From: Corydoras sp. C115
Taxonomy: Eukaryota > Chordata > Actinopteri > Siluriformes > Callichthyidae
Direction: 5' to 3'
DNA length: 64,000 nucleotides
Assembly (NCBI GenBank): GCA_019802505.1
Contig: JAFMOC010000003.1
Location: forward strand, 7,540,501 to 7,604,500
The translations under genes and the position numbers were made by a program. The notes beneath the pieces are model-generated. The model did not search any database, had not been told where the DNA came from, and worked only from the letters and a program-made list of their open reading frames with translations. This document shows, piece after piece, positions 33,366 through 46,945 of this stretch (positions are counted from its first letter, which is position 1; each line of letters starts with the position of its first letter).

Positions 33366-35337
33366 TGTTACACTGTGTACAAAATGATGGTCGTCTGATA
33401 AAAACAAATACTTATTGAATCCTTGCACATAGGAAACCCAAGTATATAGCAAGTAGTGGTTGATGGGAGTCATAGGTCTGACTTTCCCTCCCAATGTTCA
33501 CTCGGCATCACCAGCACCATCTATTACAAAATTAACATTATGTTAATAATAATATTAACATTAATAATCAGGCAAATAATCAATAGGAAACTGACCATAC
33601 AAGTTTTTACCACTAAGATTTATTTTGTCTGAACCCTGTGATATCCCTCATAATGTGTCACCATAAAGGCCTGTCATCATCAATTCCTAAATGTGTTATT
33701 GCACAATGTAATATGATACACATCTGGCTAACTTCTTTTTAAGATTGATTGACTATCTTTCTTTTTTTGTTTTTGGTAAATTAAGAGTCTTATAATTCAT
33801 TAACAAATTTAGAGACTGTACAAACTTTAATGTCGGAATAAGATGTGGGCATAAATTATAACTGCTGTTCTGTATTTGTAGACAGTGATGTAATGTGATG
33901 TAAAGTGATTTATTAACAATAATATCAGTTTCTAAATGTTAAGTAACTTTCCTCATGGTTTTAGTTAAAATTTATATCATTGCTACCAGGGTCTCTGCTC
34001 TGTGGTAAACCCAGCATTTGACCAATAGCGTAGTTTTTTTTATTTTTAGCATTGCACATTGGATGGGACAGAAGAATTAGCCCTCTCACCTTGCAGCAAA
34101 ATTGGTTAACAAGCAGGATGGCAAAGGTCTCTTCTGTGTGGATTTAGTTCTTCTAATGTTTTCTTCTGGTGTATTTGCTTCAGGAGCTCTGTTTTTCCCC
34201 ACAGTTTAAAAAATCATAATAGTAGGTCATAAAAATACTACAATGTACAATGTGGCTTTCCTGCAATAATCTGAACTTGTTTCAGGATTTTTCCCTGCCT
34301 TTTGCTTTTATTTTAGAAAGGAGTTCAACCAAGTAGCCTATTCTGTTATTCACTGTGTTCTCACTGTGATAGAGTTCAACACATGCTCTCACTAATTAGA
34401 GCTGTTTTGTCCCTGCTAATAGTGCTTTAGTTGCTCTTGTTTTGGGATTCGCTCAGACTGTGTGAGATAAAACCAAAGTAGCACATGTAAGACAAGCTTA
34501 GTTACTTATTCTCTTTATTATACTGATGATGTGTTCATCTAAAATCATTACAGGTGCATGTATATTTATAGTAATTTATGCAATTTGCACAAAATCTTTC
34601 AACACCAGAAACCTGTAAATGAAGGAGTACCAGTTCATTTGAGACTGAAGCTTTTTTGAGGATTTCTATTCCTTTTAACACACCATATCTGAAATACAAC
34701 TCAGGGCATTGATTTATTTTATACCAGCGCTTAAGTAAGACAAACCCACCAGGTGGTGCTGTTGTCCACTGTAAAACATTCTGATACCTTGGTATTCCTT
34801 CAGGTGAACGAGATTAAAACAAAGTATAGTGAAAAATCCTTTGAAAATTCTGGGTTCACTAAAATCCACATTAAATATGTCATTTAATGGCTGATCTCAA
34901 CCATGTCTGATCTCAAATGTCTTTGAAGTTTTATTGCCTAAAAATGTGAATATTTCTGTGTTCTAAATTTCAGATGTTCAATAGAAAGGAAAAAAGCAAA
35001 CGTTGCAGTCCATAGTGTAACAAATGCACTACAGTTAAAGCGACACATTACACATTACACATTTTTTTAATAAAGCACAGAATAATTTAGTTAAAAGTAT
35101 TTAGTTATATTGCAGGTTCAATCATAAAGGTTTGTTTTTTGTGGTAAAACTGAATTATTTAGCTAATCAAACATAAAAACTGTTTAGTTCGAACTATACA
35201 TTATTATTTTGACTTTATTAAAAATACCTTCATAATACAGATTGGTCACTGCAAATGTCCTCTAATCTGTCTTTGAAATACCCCCTGTCGGCAGAATTAT
35301 GACTTGTAAAAATTTTTTTTATGCAGCTAAATATTGT
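33366..35337. other. Non-coding, AT-rich, nothing identified
   Basis: About 2 kb with no recognised repeat, exon or long frame. It is one of the longest repeat-poor stretches in the window. Confidence 0.45.
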
Positions 35338-35665
35338 AATCTCATCTCATTATCTTCCACTTAATCCTATATTATGGACTAGGGTTGCAGGGGGGTTCCC
35401 AATGCCAGGGGAGAATGAATCGGGTGCTAGGAAGATAGACCCAGCACAGGGCGTCAATCCATCGCTGGTCACGCACACTTACTTACACAGGTACTGAATA
35501 GGGGCAATTTAGATTTAGCTACTTCACATTGAATCCATGTTTTTGGACTGTGCGAGGAAACTGGAGACCCCAGAGAAAATCCATGTGGACACAGGAAGAG
35601 CATGGAAACCCCTCTTAGATTGGGATTCAAACCTGGATTTCCAGCGCTGAGACTCAGACATTCTA
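35338..35665 (-). repeat. V-SINE-like copy, diverged
   Basis: ATCTCATTATCTTCCACTTA tail, GGGTTCCCAATGCC block, central TTTTTGGACTGTGCGAGGAA. The tRNA head is worn. Confidence 0.72.
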
Positions 35666-35986
35666 AGTCAATATGTCACATTGTAAACTGTAAGGTGTCC
35701 TTGAGTGTCAGAAAGGCGCCTATGAAATAAAATGTATTATTATTATTATTATTATTTCATTCATTTATTCATGAATCTGCTTAACCCTCTACTAGGTCGT
35801 GTTGCCATAATTCTATTCTCTGCTGACCACAGTACCACTATACCACAGCTATTATTAGTATGGTAGGAAATTCTCAGCATTACAGTGACACTGATTTGGT
35901 GGTGGTGGTGATGGTGCAAGTATAATTTGGATCAGCCACAACAGTGCTACTGAAGTTTTTTTAAACACTGTGTTTAGCCACCTAAG

Positions 35987-36434
35987 TGTTAGAAAGCTCG
36001 TTCTTCCCCGGAGGAGATCGGCTATGCGGGGAAACTGCGTACGCCGCTCGCGTCTAGTGATCGCTTCCTGGGAACGGCTACGCGGAGAAGATTGCATACG
36101 CTGGTCCGCTGGATGAAACGCTCCCACGAATATAACCTGCGCGGGGATCGTGCGCAGCATTGCACCGTGGTTGAGTGCGGATGAAGAGTTCAAAACAAAA
36201 CAGGTTTTTATTATTAAAAATGGTGTAGGGACACCAACAGAAAAGGGGGAACGAAACGAACAAACTAACATCGGGATATTACCGCAAACAAAGACGTGCA
36301 ATGGAAAGACGGGAAAATGGAAGACAGAAACTAAATACAAAACACACCCAGTCACGTGCACAAAATAAACCAATCACCCAACGGAGTCCATGAGTAAATT
36401 AAATGAGGGACAGGTGCCCCAGGCACCTGTGACA
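35987..36434 (-). mobile_element. Solo LTR with perfect target duplication
   Basis: The 448 bp unit starts TGTTAGAAAGC and ends CACCTGTGACA, and CTAAG flanks it on both sides (35982-35986 and 36435-36439). Its middle resembles the LTR at 20,250 (AAAACAAAACAGGTTTTTAT followed by a GGTG...ACCAACA stretch). On the minus strand it carries AATAAA, suggesting minus orientation. No second copy or interior lies nearby. Confidence 0.85.
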
Positions 36435-36981
36435 CTAAGAGATCTACATCATTATTACTTCACCTTAGAGATGTAAAATAAAATCAGATGACCGTAACTT
36501 ATTTGTTATTGCATCTAATCTAATTTTTTTTATTGTTTATAGGATTTTGGAGGCTGGTGAATTGTTTTTAAACAGGTTTTTAAATTGTTTTTAAACAGGT
36601 TTTAAAAGTCCTCAAAAAAGACAAATGCACCACATCAAGCAAAAATACAATACAAATTTAAATATTGACAAAAAAATGTGATCCTGAAAATGACTCAGGT
36701 GTTTGCAATCTAAAATGAAAATCAGGTGTATGAGAGTGTTTCAGTTAATGCAAGCGTATCTATGCAAATCTTCAGAACGTAATTACAGAGATCTCTTGTG
36801 GTACAAATGGAGGAGATTTGAGTTGCCAATGCTCGTCAGGTGTACCCAGCTATATTTAATGTCCAAGCAACCAGAGGCCCTTATCAGGAAAACACCGAAC
36901 ACTGGTGAGCATAGAGAGGCTGCAAAGAATAGGTTGCTGCTCTCAAAAAGAACATTGTCTGCACTTGGCTAAAAATCACAT

Positions 36982-37055
36982 GGACTGGGAATCAAACCTG
37001 GAATCCAAGTGCTGAGAGGTGAATGTGCTAAACACTAAGCCACCGTGCCTCCCCA
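36982..37055 (-). repeat. V-SINE-like 5' fragment
   Basis: Only the tRNA head: GGGAATCAAACCTGGAATCC through CACTAAGCCACCGTGCC. Confidence 0.7.
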
Positions 37056-37205
37056 TTTTATAATTTATTTTACAAAAATAAAGCCTACATGCAGAAGAAG
37101 TGTGTTAATAATTTAAGTAGAACCATACTGTTCCCCTAGGAACTAAGAGGATACGTAACAGTCAAGTAGTGCTAATCATATATGGTTATTTAATCATCAG
37201 CAATG

Positions 37206-37555
37206 GGGCGGCACGGTTGGCTTAGTGTTTAGCACATTCTCTCTCAGCACTAGGGATTCCTGATTCGAATCCTCATCTGGGTGGAGTTTCCATGTTCTCC
37301 CCGTGTCCGCATGTGTTTCCTCCGGGTTCTCCGGTTTCCTCCCACAGTCCAAAAACATGGATCAAGTCAATTGAATTCTCCAAATTGCCCCATATAGAGT
37401 GTGTTTGTGTGCATGTCTGTGTGAGTGAGTGTGTGCCCAGTGATGGATTGGTGCCCTGTCCTGGGTGTATCTGCCCAGCGCCTGAAACATTCTCCCTGGA
37501 TGGGCATGGGGAACCCCCCCACGAACCTAATATAGGATAAAGCCGAAGATAATAT
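37206..37555 (+). repeat. V-SINE-like SINE, full length
   Basis: Plus-orientation copy from GGCGGCACGGTTGGCTTAG to GCCGAAGATAAT. Its tail is interrupted by another SINE; see 37,587-37,665. Confidence 0.83.
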
Positions 37556-37586
37556 AGTATAGTTGGTTTTCTCCATGGCTTCTGAC

Positions 37587-37665
37587 TTGTGGTGTTCTCA
37601 TTTGTAAGTCGCTTTGGATAAAAGCGTCTGCTAAATGACTAAATGTAAATGTAAATGTAAATGTA
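37587..37665 (+). repeat. 3' end of tRNA-derived SINE family 2 in a V-SINE tail
   Basis: AGTCGCTTTGGATAAAAGCG, TCTGCTAAATGACTAAATGT and an (ATGTAA)n tail. AGATAATGG(ATGG)n, typical of the V-SINE tail, resumes right after it, so this copy sits inside the tail of the preceding V-SINE. Confidence 0.75.
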
Positions 37666-37715
37666 GATAATGGATGGATGGATGGATGGATGGATGGATG
37701 GATAACCATCAGCAA

Positions 37716-38814
37716 ATGTGACCACCACCTCTATAAAAGCAAATTTTGTAGTTTGCTGGTCTGAAGTACTCAGGTCTAAGTTAATGCCATTAGCACAATG
37801 CCATTGAGGACAATCATTAGCAATGGCATTAAAATCAACTGACAGACTTTTAATCAAGTAGTTGCTGTTAATAATTATTAAATTACATAGACAATTTTGT
37901 CTTTATTTTATATAGACAATATTCATTTGTGACAGCCTTTTCCCACTCTGGCGCCTTTCACTGAAATAACTTCTTATCCCGTTGATAACAAAGGTCAAGG
38001 GTCTTAGGTTAAACCCTTGTATCAAACCTTCCATAAATCCCTCCACTATAATCAAAATGCATTGTTTCACTAAGGACTTTCCCATCGATACACATCGTCC
38101 CACACAAGTAGATTTGTCATCACGTCTGTAGGTCTTAACTAAAGTCAATCTGGAATTTATTTTGCTTTAAGTATTACTGATATGCAAAGCAATGCAAGAG
38201 CTCACAGCACTGGATTTGGGCCACTATTGTATTTTTTCATTTTTTTTAAAACATTTTTTGTTACTTAATAAATGCTTCTGCAGTATAAACACAGTAATTT
38301 AACTTACATTATGAGTGATAATTTAACCTAACAACAACACTGCTATAACACACAACATGTATTAAACATAATAACACAGAATAAAGGAAGAAGAAGGAGG
38401 GGGTATTCACAACAACCCCTTTTAAATCATCAATGGCATCGTACTACATGCAGATATTAGCTTCAATGGCCCAATAAATGGTTGAACCGCCTTTACCTTT
38501 GATTACTTCTGATTATTTCTGTACAGAGTTGCATTCATTGTTCCTCAAGATCACATTCCAACGATTTGCAATGGGGTTCTGGACGATCCATGTGTGAGAA
38601 TGATTTCTCATGCTCCCAAAACCACTCTGTCACAATTTAAGCCTAATGAATCCTGACATCGTTATTTTGAAATATGTTAGTGTCATCAGGGAAGAACAGA
38701 TCGATTGACAAAGTAATCTGGTGGTTCAGTTTATTCATCTCAGATGACCTCATTCTCGGGGCATATAATGTTGCTGAACAAAGACCTTACCAACTGAAGC
38801 TTCATCTGCTGCTA
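37716..38814. other. Non-coding sequence, nothing identified
   Basis: No recognised repeat or exon. Frames at 37903-38148 (minus) and nearby lack any domain signature. Confidence 0.4.
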
Positions 38815-38977
38815 GGGTAACATGGAGGTTCCCCATGCCCATCCAGGGGAGAGAGTTTCAGGTGCTGGGCAGATACACCCAGAACAGGGTGCCAATCTAT
38901 CAATGGGCACACTCACTCACACAGACACACACACAAATACACATATGGGGCAATTTTAAGCATTCAATTTACATTGT
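38815..38977 (-). repeat. V-SINE-like 3' fragment
   Basis: CATGCCCATCCAGGGGAG block, CTGGGCAGATACACCCAGAA, then TATGGGGCAATTTTAAGCAT; the head is missing. Confidence 0.75.
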
Positions 38978-39045
38978 GCTCTAAAGGTATATAGATCCAC
39001 TGAGTTTATTGGTGAAGGATTTTTTGTTAAGCTAGTACTGATACG

Positions 39046-39392
39046 GCGGTACGGTGGCTTAGTGTTTAGCATGGTCGTCTCTCAGCACTAGGGATTCCCG
39101 GTTTGAATCCCCATCTGGGTGGAGTTTCCATGTTCTCCCCGTGTCCGCGTGGGTTTCTTCCGGGTTCTCCGGTTTCTTCCCACAGTCCAAAAACATGTAT
39201 CAAGTGAATTGAGTTCTCCAAATTGTCCCATATAGAGTGTGTTTGTGTGTGTCTGTGAGTGTGTGCCCAGCGATAGATTGGCGCCCTGTCCTGGGTGTAT
39301 CTGCCCAGCACCCGAAACGTTCTCCCCTGGATGGGCATGGGGAACCCCCTACAACCCTAATATAGGATAAAACGGAAGATAATGAATGAATA
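39046..39392 (+). repeat. V-SINE-like SINE, full length
   Basis: From GGCGGTACGGTGGCTTAGTG to GGAAGATAATGAATGAAT, flanked by the duplication AGTACTGATAC (about 39034 and 39391). Confidence 0.87.
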
Positions 39393-39549
39393 GTACTGAT
39401 ACACTTTACACTTTACTGATACACTAGAGCACATACATCTGTGCACTAAAAGTCTGTGCACAATTGACCATGACCTGTTGTGAATACTATTTTTGCAGTT
39501 CATCATTTAATTCTTCATGGAAAATCATAGAACAAAGACCAGACCAAAT

Positions 39550-39845
39550 GAAGCTTAATCCTCTACTAGGATTGCATCGGGTTCCCCCATGCCCATCCAG
39601 GAGGCGCATGCACGTGTCCTGTCGGGCACCCAGGACAGGACGCCAATCTAACCCTGGGCAAACTCACTCACACAGACACACACACAAATACACACTATAT
39701 GGGGCAATTTAGAGCATTAATTTTATCTTGAATCCATGTTTTTGGAATGTGGGAGGAAACCCGAGAACCCTGAGGAAATCCACACGGACATGGGAAAAAC
39801 ATGGAAACCTTTGACCCTGCATTACCAGCGCTGAGACGTGCAACT
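39550..39845 (-). repeat. V-SINE-like copy, diverged
   Basis: CTTAATCCTCTACTAGGATT tail side, TATGGGGCAATTTAGAGCAT and central GGAATGTGGGAGGAAACC; head truncated at AGCGCTGAGACG. Confidence 0.75.
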
Positions 39846-39849
39846 GAAG

Positions 39850-40590
39850 TATATACTGTATATCCCAGTTCCAGATAAACAGTTTATGTAAATGGTGTTT
39901 TCTGAACTGTTAAAGATAGATACATAAAGATACATACATTAAAAGTTGTATGTCATAGCAAGTTTGTTTTACATGGAACTGGTAAAATTTCAATTAATTG
40001 ACTAGGAAAGGAAAGGTGTTCACATATTTTTCATTTTTGTTTAAGTTATAATCTATGCACATCTTCTGTGATTGGTTTTCCTTATAGTGTATTTTATGAG
40101 TAAAGAATAAATACTTTATAGATATATTTTAGCCTAATACAACATAGCATACCTTTATGTTACATTTTAATATTTGGTATTTTGGCTACATTAAGAAAAG
40201 CAAAACTAATCAAAGTAAACTCTGTAATAATGTATATTGCATTCAAACATTTTATTGCATTCAATTCTATTGGTTGTGACATAAAAATAACAATAAATTG
40301 TGAGTTTTTACATGTCAAATTTTTAAGTTTTACAGTTAGGTAGTTCCATGCGCATGTGTGTTTGTGTGTTTATGAGTGCTGATATGTGTGTAGATTAAGA
40401 CTACAGAGCCTGAGTGCATTTACAGTAGCCCTGAGATTTCAACATGATCAGGAAAACAAGCACACAGAGGAACTGAAAAAAACTAATGAGAAGAGCGGTA
40501 GAGCAAGGATGAGAGGCGGCCAGTGTTTTCCTGCCATTCTGCACTGAGCTAACCTTTATTGTGACCAGGGTCAGGGATTGTGCCGCTCAG
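39850..40590. other. Non-coding sequence, nothing identified
   Basis: AT-rich sequence without recognised repeat or exon. Confidence 0.4.
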
Positions 40591-40595
40591 TAAAG

Positions 40596-40596
<1 letters not shown>

Positions 40597-40646
<50 letters not shown>

Positions 40647-40788
40647 TTACACACACACACCACACACACACACACACGCACACACACACAGACCGGCAGG
40701 ATGGCAGTGTTGCTCATTTTTCATGTACGTCTGGCAACTACTGAGGCAGATACAACAGGCAACAGTCATTTGGCGTGTGTGTATGTGT

Positions 40789-40845
<57 letters not shown>

Positions 40846-40855
40846 TGTGTGTGTG
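40597..40855. repeat. Paired (CA)n and (GT)n arrays forming an inverted pair
   Basis: CA array at 40,597-40,692 and GT array at about 40,777-40,855, separated by about 85 bp. Being complementary, they could fold into a cruciform or give a hairpin RNA. The 88-codon frame across them is not a gene. Confidence 0.9.
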
Positions 40856-40992
40856 AGTTCTAAGTGGAGTTTTTTCACTTGGCACAACATTGTTAATGTA
40901 CAATGTTAATAAAAACTGTAATGTGTAAAACATATAATTTATAAATGTAATTTTATATGTAATTATATATGTAATTTATATATGTAATAATG

Positions 40993-41348
40993 GCAACATG
41001 GTGGCTTATTGGTTAACACATTCATCCCTCAGAACTGGGGAATCCAGGTTCAAATCCCAATCTGGGTTGAGTTTCCATGTTCTCCCTGTGTCCGCATGGG
41101 TTTCCTCCGGGTTCTCCGATTTCCTTCCACAGTCCACAAACATGTATTCAAGGTAAATTGAATACTCTAAATTCCCCAAATACAGTGTGTGTGTGTGTGT
41201 CTGTGTGAGTGAGTGTGCTCAGCAATAGAACAATAGATTGGTGCCCTGTCCTGGGTATATCTGTCCGTCGCCCGAAATGTTCTCCCCTGGATGGACATAC
41301 GTAAACTACTATGCGACCCTAGTAGAGGATTAAGCAGAAAATAATAAA
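40993..41348 (+). repeat. V-SINE-like SINE
   Basis: Plus-orientation copy from CAACATGGTGGCTTATTGGT to CAGAAAATAATAAATTAATG, moderately diverged. Confidence 0.8.
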
Positions 41349-42298
<950 letters not shown>

Positions 42299-42639
42299 CT
42301 TTAATAAAATGTAAGTTGCTGTGCCATTTTGCATCATATGAGAACAAATTCACATACATACATACAACTGACATTTAGAAAATGCAAAGATATGACCATG
42401 CAGATTATTCATATTTAAGTTTTGTTCAAGATGTTGTGAATAGTTCATGGTTCCAAAATTGCCGATTCATTTTCTTCAGCTCAGTGTTAGCTCTAACTGC
42501 ATTTACTGTATTTCTAAGTGTGTTTGTAACACTTACTACGAATCCAGTATTCATAATGCATTATAAGTACATTTATCTAGCTTTATAATGATTTATAACA
42601 TTTGTCATAAGCATCTGTTAATGTACATAGATATTCATA

Positions 42640-42640
<1 letters not shown>

Positions 42641-42671
<31 letters not shown>
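42641..42671. repeat. (CA)n microsatellite
   Basis: Short CA run of about 30 bp, followed by GATATATATC. Confidence 0.9.
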
Positions 42672-42672
<1 letters not shown>

Positions 42673-43036
42673 TATATATCACAGCATGACATAAGGCTTC
42701 ATAATCTTAACTTTATAAACTTTGGATTGTTTGGATTTTTAAACATTTATACTTAAAGTCTGTAAAGAGCATTTATAATCATTCCTAAGTCATTATGTAC
42801 TAATATTGCTACAGTCACTTTCATAAAGCTGATAAATAATAAATAATAACAATGAATAATAAATGACAACACTTTACCTAATGCCTGTAAAGAAAGCTTA
42901 TAAATGTTAATTAGCAGTTATAAGCACTCATAAAGTTATTTTTGAAGAGTAAGGGCAGTGAAATAAAATGCATTGATGACATTTGTAACTTTTTGAAGAA
43001 CAGAAATGTTAAAATAAGCAGTTTGTTAATCCTCAT

Positions 43037-43340
43037 CTAATTAATCCTCAACTAGTTCCCCATGCCCATCCAGGGGAGAATGTTTTAGGTGCTGTACAGA
43101 TACACCCAAGACAGGGTACCTGTCACTGGGCACACACGAACTTACACAGACACACACACACAAACACAAACTATATGGGGCAATTTTGAGCATTCAATTT
43201 ATCTTGAATCCATGTTTTTGGACTGTGGGAGGAAAACGAAGAACCCAGAGGAAACCCACACTGACACGGGGAGAACATGGAAACTTCATCAGGATTCCCA
43301 GAGAGGTTAACGTGCTAACCACTAAGACACCGTGCCACCG
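43037..43340 (-). repeat. V-SINE-like SINE
   Basis: From TTAATCCTCAACTAGTTCCC to CTAAGACACCGTGCCACC, with the tail shortened. Confidence 0.78.
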
Positions 43341-44740
43341 TTTTTTTGTTATTTATTGTTATTTAAAGTTATCGAAACTTTTTGTTTTTGTCGTCATCCT
43401 TGTTGTGTCTCAGTGTGTTTGTATTGGTTTGCCTGTCTACTCTCTGCTCATGCTTTCATGTTTTGCTTTGTGCACTACCTATTTACCACATTTATTCCAG
43501 CTCCCTGCTTTGCATTGCATTTTTATTTTGTTTTACTGTTTTAACTTTGTTATGAAATTGGTAAATCTTTTAATGCAATTACATACAGGATATTGTCTCA
43601 TTTATCTAATGCTCTCAGGCATGACACTTAACAACCTCCAATTTGGGACTGGTGGGATTGGCTTTAGCAGTGCCCTACTTAAGCAGTTCATGTGTTCGAC
43701 CCTTGTTTTTGAACGCTTTGATCTCCAGAAAAGAATTCCCATTCTCTCTAGTTTGGTGGGATTAGCTGGAAAATCAGTTTCAGCACCAGCATGAAGCCAC
43801 ATGAACCATTTAAATTTTCTGACAGTTCTGCTTGTCTTCCCATTTACCATCACTATGCCCAATGTATATTTACATCCCTGCAGTGAGATCTAGCGATCTA
43901 ACTTTTCACTGGCAGTACCGTGTCCTTATCCAACCTCCCATAATGGAATTTATCTTCTGCCATCAGGATTTTTGCCTGCAGATGTTATTTTGACTGTGTT
44001 TCAAGGACAGAGCACATTGACAGAGATTGAATCATATTCTACTTGTCTCTGTTGCTGGATCCGGGCTTATCTGCTATGAAGGCATGTTTACTCAGCAGCC
44101 CTACCTAGGATCATCCTGTAAATTTGAGAAGTCCCTACTTATCAAATTCCCTGCTTTGAAGAAGTCTTTGTGTCCTAAACCAAATCCAGTTTGACCAGTC
44201 AGAGAACATGAGTCTGCTAAAAGCATATCAGACATTGCTTCTGCGGAGAGAATATCAGAATTAATTAGTTAATGCTTAGAGCACCACTAATACCTTGGCA
44301 CCGAAAGCTGTCTACGTGTTTGAACTGGCCTCTGACTTGAAGCCCATCTGCCTTTTTTTTCGAGGACATACTAGAATCTGTGTTTTTTCAGGCTGCACTG
44401 GATCCAGCTTAATTTTCTGATACCACATTAGAACCCACCTGCTTACCTGAGGCCACTCCAGACCTTGGCTGCTTTCCCGAGGCTGCACCTGAGTTGGCCT
44501 ACTTTCTGAAGTGCTCTCCTAGGCCGTGCTCATATCTACTGCCAGGCGCCGTTGACTCCAGCACACACATGGCAAATGGCTTGCCACCTCCTATTGCACC
44601 TGAGGACTTAGTTGGCCTTAGACAGCTAGACGGATCTTTTAGGTGCTTCTGATATCACAGAGAGGAGCTTTGCTAACTTTTTAAAGGAAAACTATTTTTG
44701 CAGGGTTGCACCAAGAACTTTTGTCAGCACTTAGGGTTTA
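43341..44740. other. Non-coding sequence; one unassigned frame
   Basis: A frame near 43,610-43,793 (LNNLQFGTGGIGFSSALLKQ) has no recognised domain and no splice support. Around 44,440-44,540 the sequence reads as loosely repeated Pro-Glu-Ala phrases, possibly an eroded repetitive coding segment. Nothing firm. Confidence 0.3.
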
Positions 44741-44746
44741 CATTTC

Positions 44747-45010
44747 ATTCATTCATTCATTATCTTCTGTATCATTCAGTATCATTCATTAACTTTTTGG
44801 GCACTGGGCAGATATACCCAGGACAGGGCGCCAATCTATCGCTGGGCACACTCACTCACACAGACACACATACAAACACACTATATAGGGGCAATTTAGA
44901 GCATTGAATTTACCTTGAATCTTGAAACTGTGGGAGGAAACCGGATGAAACCCATGTGGACACGGGGAGAACATGGCGAACGTGCTAACCACTAAGCCAC
45001 CATGCCGCCT
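44747..45010 (-). repeat. V-SINE-like copy with deletions
   Basis: CATTCATTCATTATCTTCTG tail side, GGGCACTGGGCAGATATACC, then a shortened centre and intact head CTAACCACTAAGCCACCATGCC. Confidence 0.78.
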
Positions 45011-45181
45011 GTCTTGTAAGATGATATGCTTAAATAAGAGTTGTTACTTAAGTAAGGTTAGGGCAAATAATTAAATCATAACTTTAAATAAAAGACCTTG
45101 CACTAAATAAACTTAATAAAACAAAACATGAAAAAACTATATTATATCAAATTTATATTATATTATATTATATTATATTAT

Positions 45182-45336
45182 GGGCGGCACAGTGGCTTAG
45201 TGGTTAGCACGTTCGCCTGTGTGGAGTTTCCATGTTCTCCCCGTGTCCGTGTGGGTTTCCTCCGGGTTCTCTGGTTTCCTCCCACAGTCCAAAAACATGG
45301 ATCAAGTCAGTTGAGTTCTCCAAAATTGCCCCATGT

Positions 45337-45372
<36 letters not shown>

Positions 45373-45510
45373 TGTGTGCCCAGCGATAGGTTGGTGCCCT
45401 GTCCTGGGTGTATCTGCCCAGCGCCCGAAATGTTCTCCCCTGGATGGGCATGGGCAACGCACCGCGACCCTAATATAGGATAAAGCGGAAGATAATGAAT
45501 GAATGAATAT
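45182..45510 (+). repeat. V-SINE-like SINE
   Basis: From GGGCGGCACAGTGGCTTAGT to GGAAGATAATGAATGAATGAAT. The B-box part is deleted between 45,217 and 45,220. Confidence 0.82.
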
Positions 45511-45552
45511 TATATTATATTGTTTAATTTTTATTATTTATTATTATAATCT

Positions 45553-45757
45553 GGGTGGCATGGTGACATTGTGGTTAGCGCATTCACCACTCTGAACTGG
45601 GGATCCAGGTTTGAATCCTGATCTGGGCAGAGTGGATCTGTTTTTCTCCGGATTCTCTAGTTTCCTCTCACAGTCTAAAAACATGAATTCAAAGTATATT
45701 GGTTGCTCTAAATTTACCCTATATAGTGTGTGAGTGTCTGTGTGACACACTATATAG
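45553..45757 (+). repeat. V-SINE-like 5' half
   Basis: From GGTGGCATGGTGACATTGTG to the TGTGTGAGTGTCTGTGTGAC stretch, then replaced by a transposon end. Confidence 0.72.
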
Positions 45758-45818
45758 GATAGTGACCCCAGTATACATTTACAAGGGTGCCAAAGTTTTT
45801 TGTCCACAACTGTACATT
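45758..45818. mobile_element. Tc1-like terminal fragment
   Basis: ATTTACAAGGGTGCCAAAGT and TTGTCCACAACTGTACATTC match the widespread terminus type of fish Tc1/mariner elements. No partner terminus was found nearby. Confidence 0.5.
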
Positions 45819-45819
45819 C

Positions 45820-46386
45820 TTTTGTTCTGCTAAAATCATAGATCGATAAAACAGGTATGGAAAGACTTTTCAGATGTTCTCTGAAACTAAACTGGAATGT
45901 AGAGCATGCTTTAAAATATATATTTATTTATTTCCATCTTAAACCATTCAGATGCCGTACAGCGTTTACTGCATTATTTGCCACACTAAAAAGTTCAGTT
46001 GGTGTGATATGGGCTTGATAGCTTATCATTCAGTTAATGGTGTGCAGTGGGTTTGGTATCCTGAAATAGATCACTTTTATCTGGATGCAATGATGCTTGT
46101 GATCACTTATATCTGGAATGCATGTAATCACAGTGATCACTGTGGCTATTAAGAACAGTGTAGTAAGCATTTAGCCTCTTCTAAAGCAAACCGAATCAGG
46201 GAGCTGATTAAAAACAACAAAGTAATAACTGAATCTCAGGTCATTATGCATAAACAACAGATTATTGTACAATATATATCAACTGTCCAGCCAGTAATGC
46301 AAACCTTGATTTGACGAGCCAGCCTATTACCAACACTAGATGGCAGTACACAGCTTAAACTTGTTTTTGAAAACTTCATCTTGCAT

Positions 46387-46388
<2 letters not shown>
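45820..46388. other. Non-coding sequence, nothing identified
   Basis: A 66-codon frame from 45952 has no recognised domain and no convincing exon borders. Confidence 0.35.

Positions 46389-46464
<76 letters not shown>
46389..46464. repeat. (CA)n microsatellite
   Basis: Perfect CA run of about 76 bp. Confidence 0.95.
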
Positions 46465-46467
<3 letters not shown>

Positions 46468-46679
46468 TAAATTTCCTTTCAGGTTCTTGGTTTATGGTCT
46501 ACATTACATAAAATGTACTTCTACTGTCTTCACTCGCAAATAATAAAAAGTATTTGTTGTTTCTCCACCACTTTTTTTGCTTTGAAGAGCATATGTATAT
46601 GTGGGTGTGTGGCTGTGTTGGTGTGTACAGAGGGTTTCATTGTGGAATTTATTATTTTTATTTCTATTGACCCAAAAAT

Positions 46680-46798
<119 letters not shown>

Positions 46799-46857
46799 CA
46801 ACTATATAAATATATATAGAATGTGTGTGTGTGTGTGTGTAAGTGTGTGTGTACTAA

Positions 46858-46945
46858 TTGATAGATTGGCGCACTGTTCGGTGTGTATCTGCCAAGCTGA
46901 AACTTTCATCTCTGGATGGACATGGGGAACCTCCCAGTCTACTAG
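46858..46945 (+). repeat. V-SINE-like 3' fragment
   Basis: TTGATAGATTGGCGCACTGT through CTCTGGATGGACATGGGGAA, moderately diverged. Confidence 0.65.

Noticed and set aside
36703..36972. 89-codon frame with basic C-terminus
   Set aside because: Neither domain nor exon borders could be supported; possibly an old transposase trace but not demonstrable by eye.
43186..43862. Overlapping frames of 202 and 86 codons on opposite strands
   Set aside because: The first half is SINE; the remainder has no recognised domain and no splice sites.
45952..46152. 66-codon frame with a CIIC motif after an AG acceptor-like site
   Set aside because: No matching donor or neighbouring exon and no known family.
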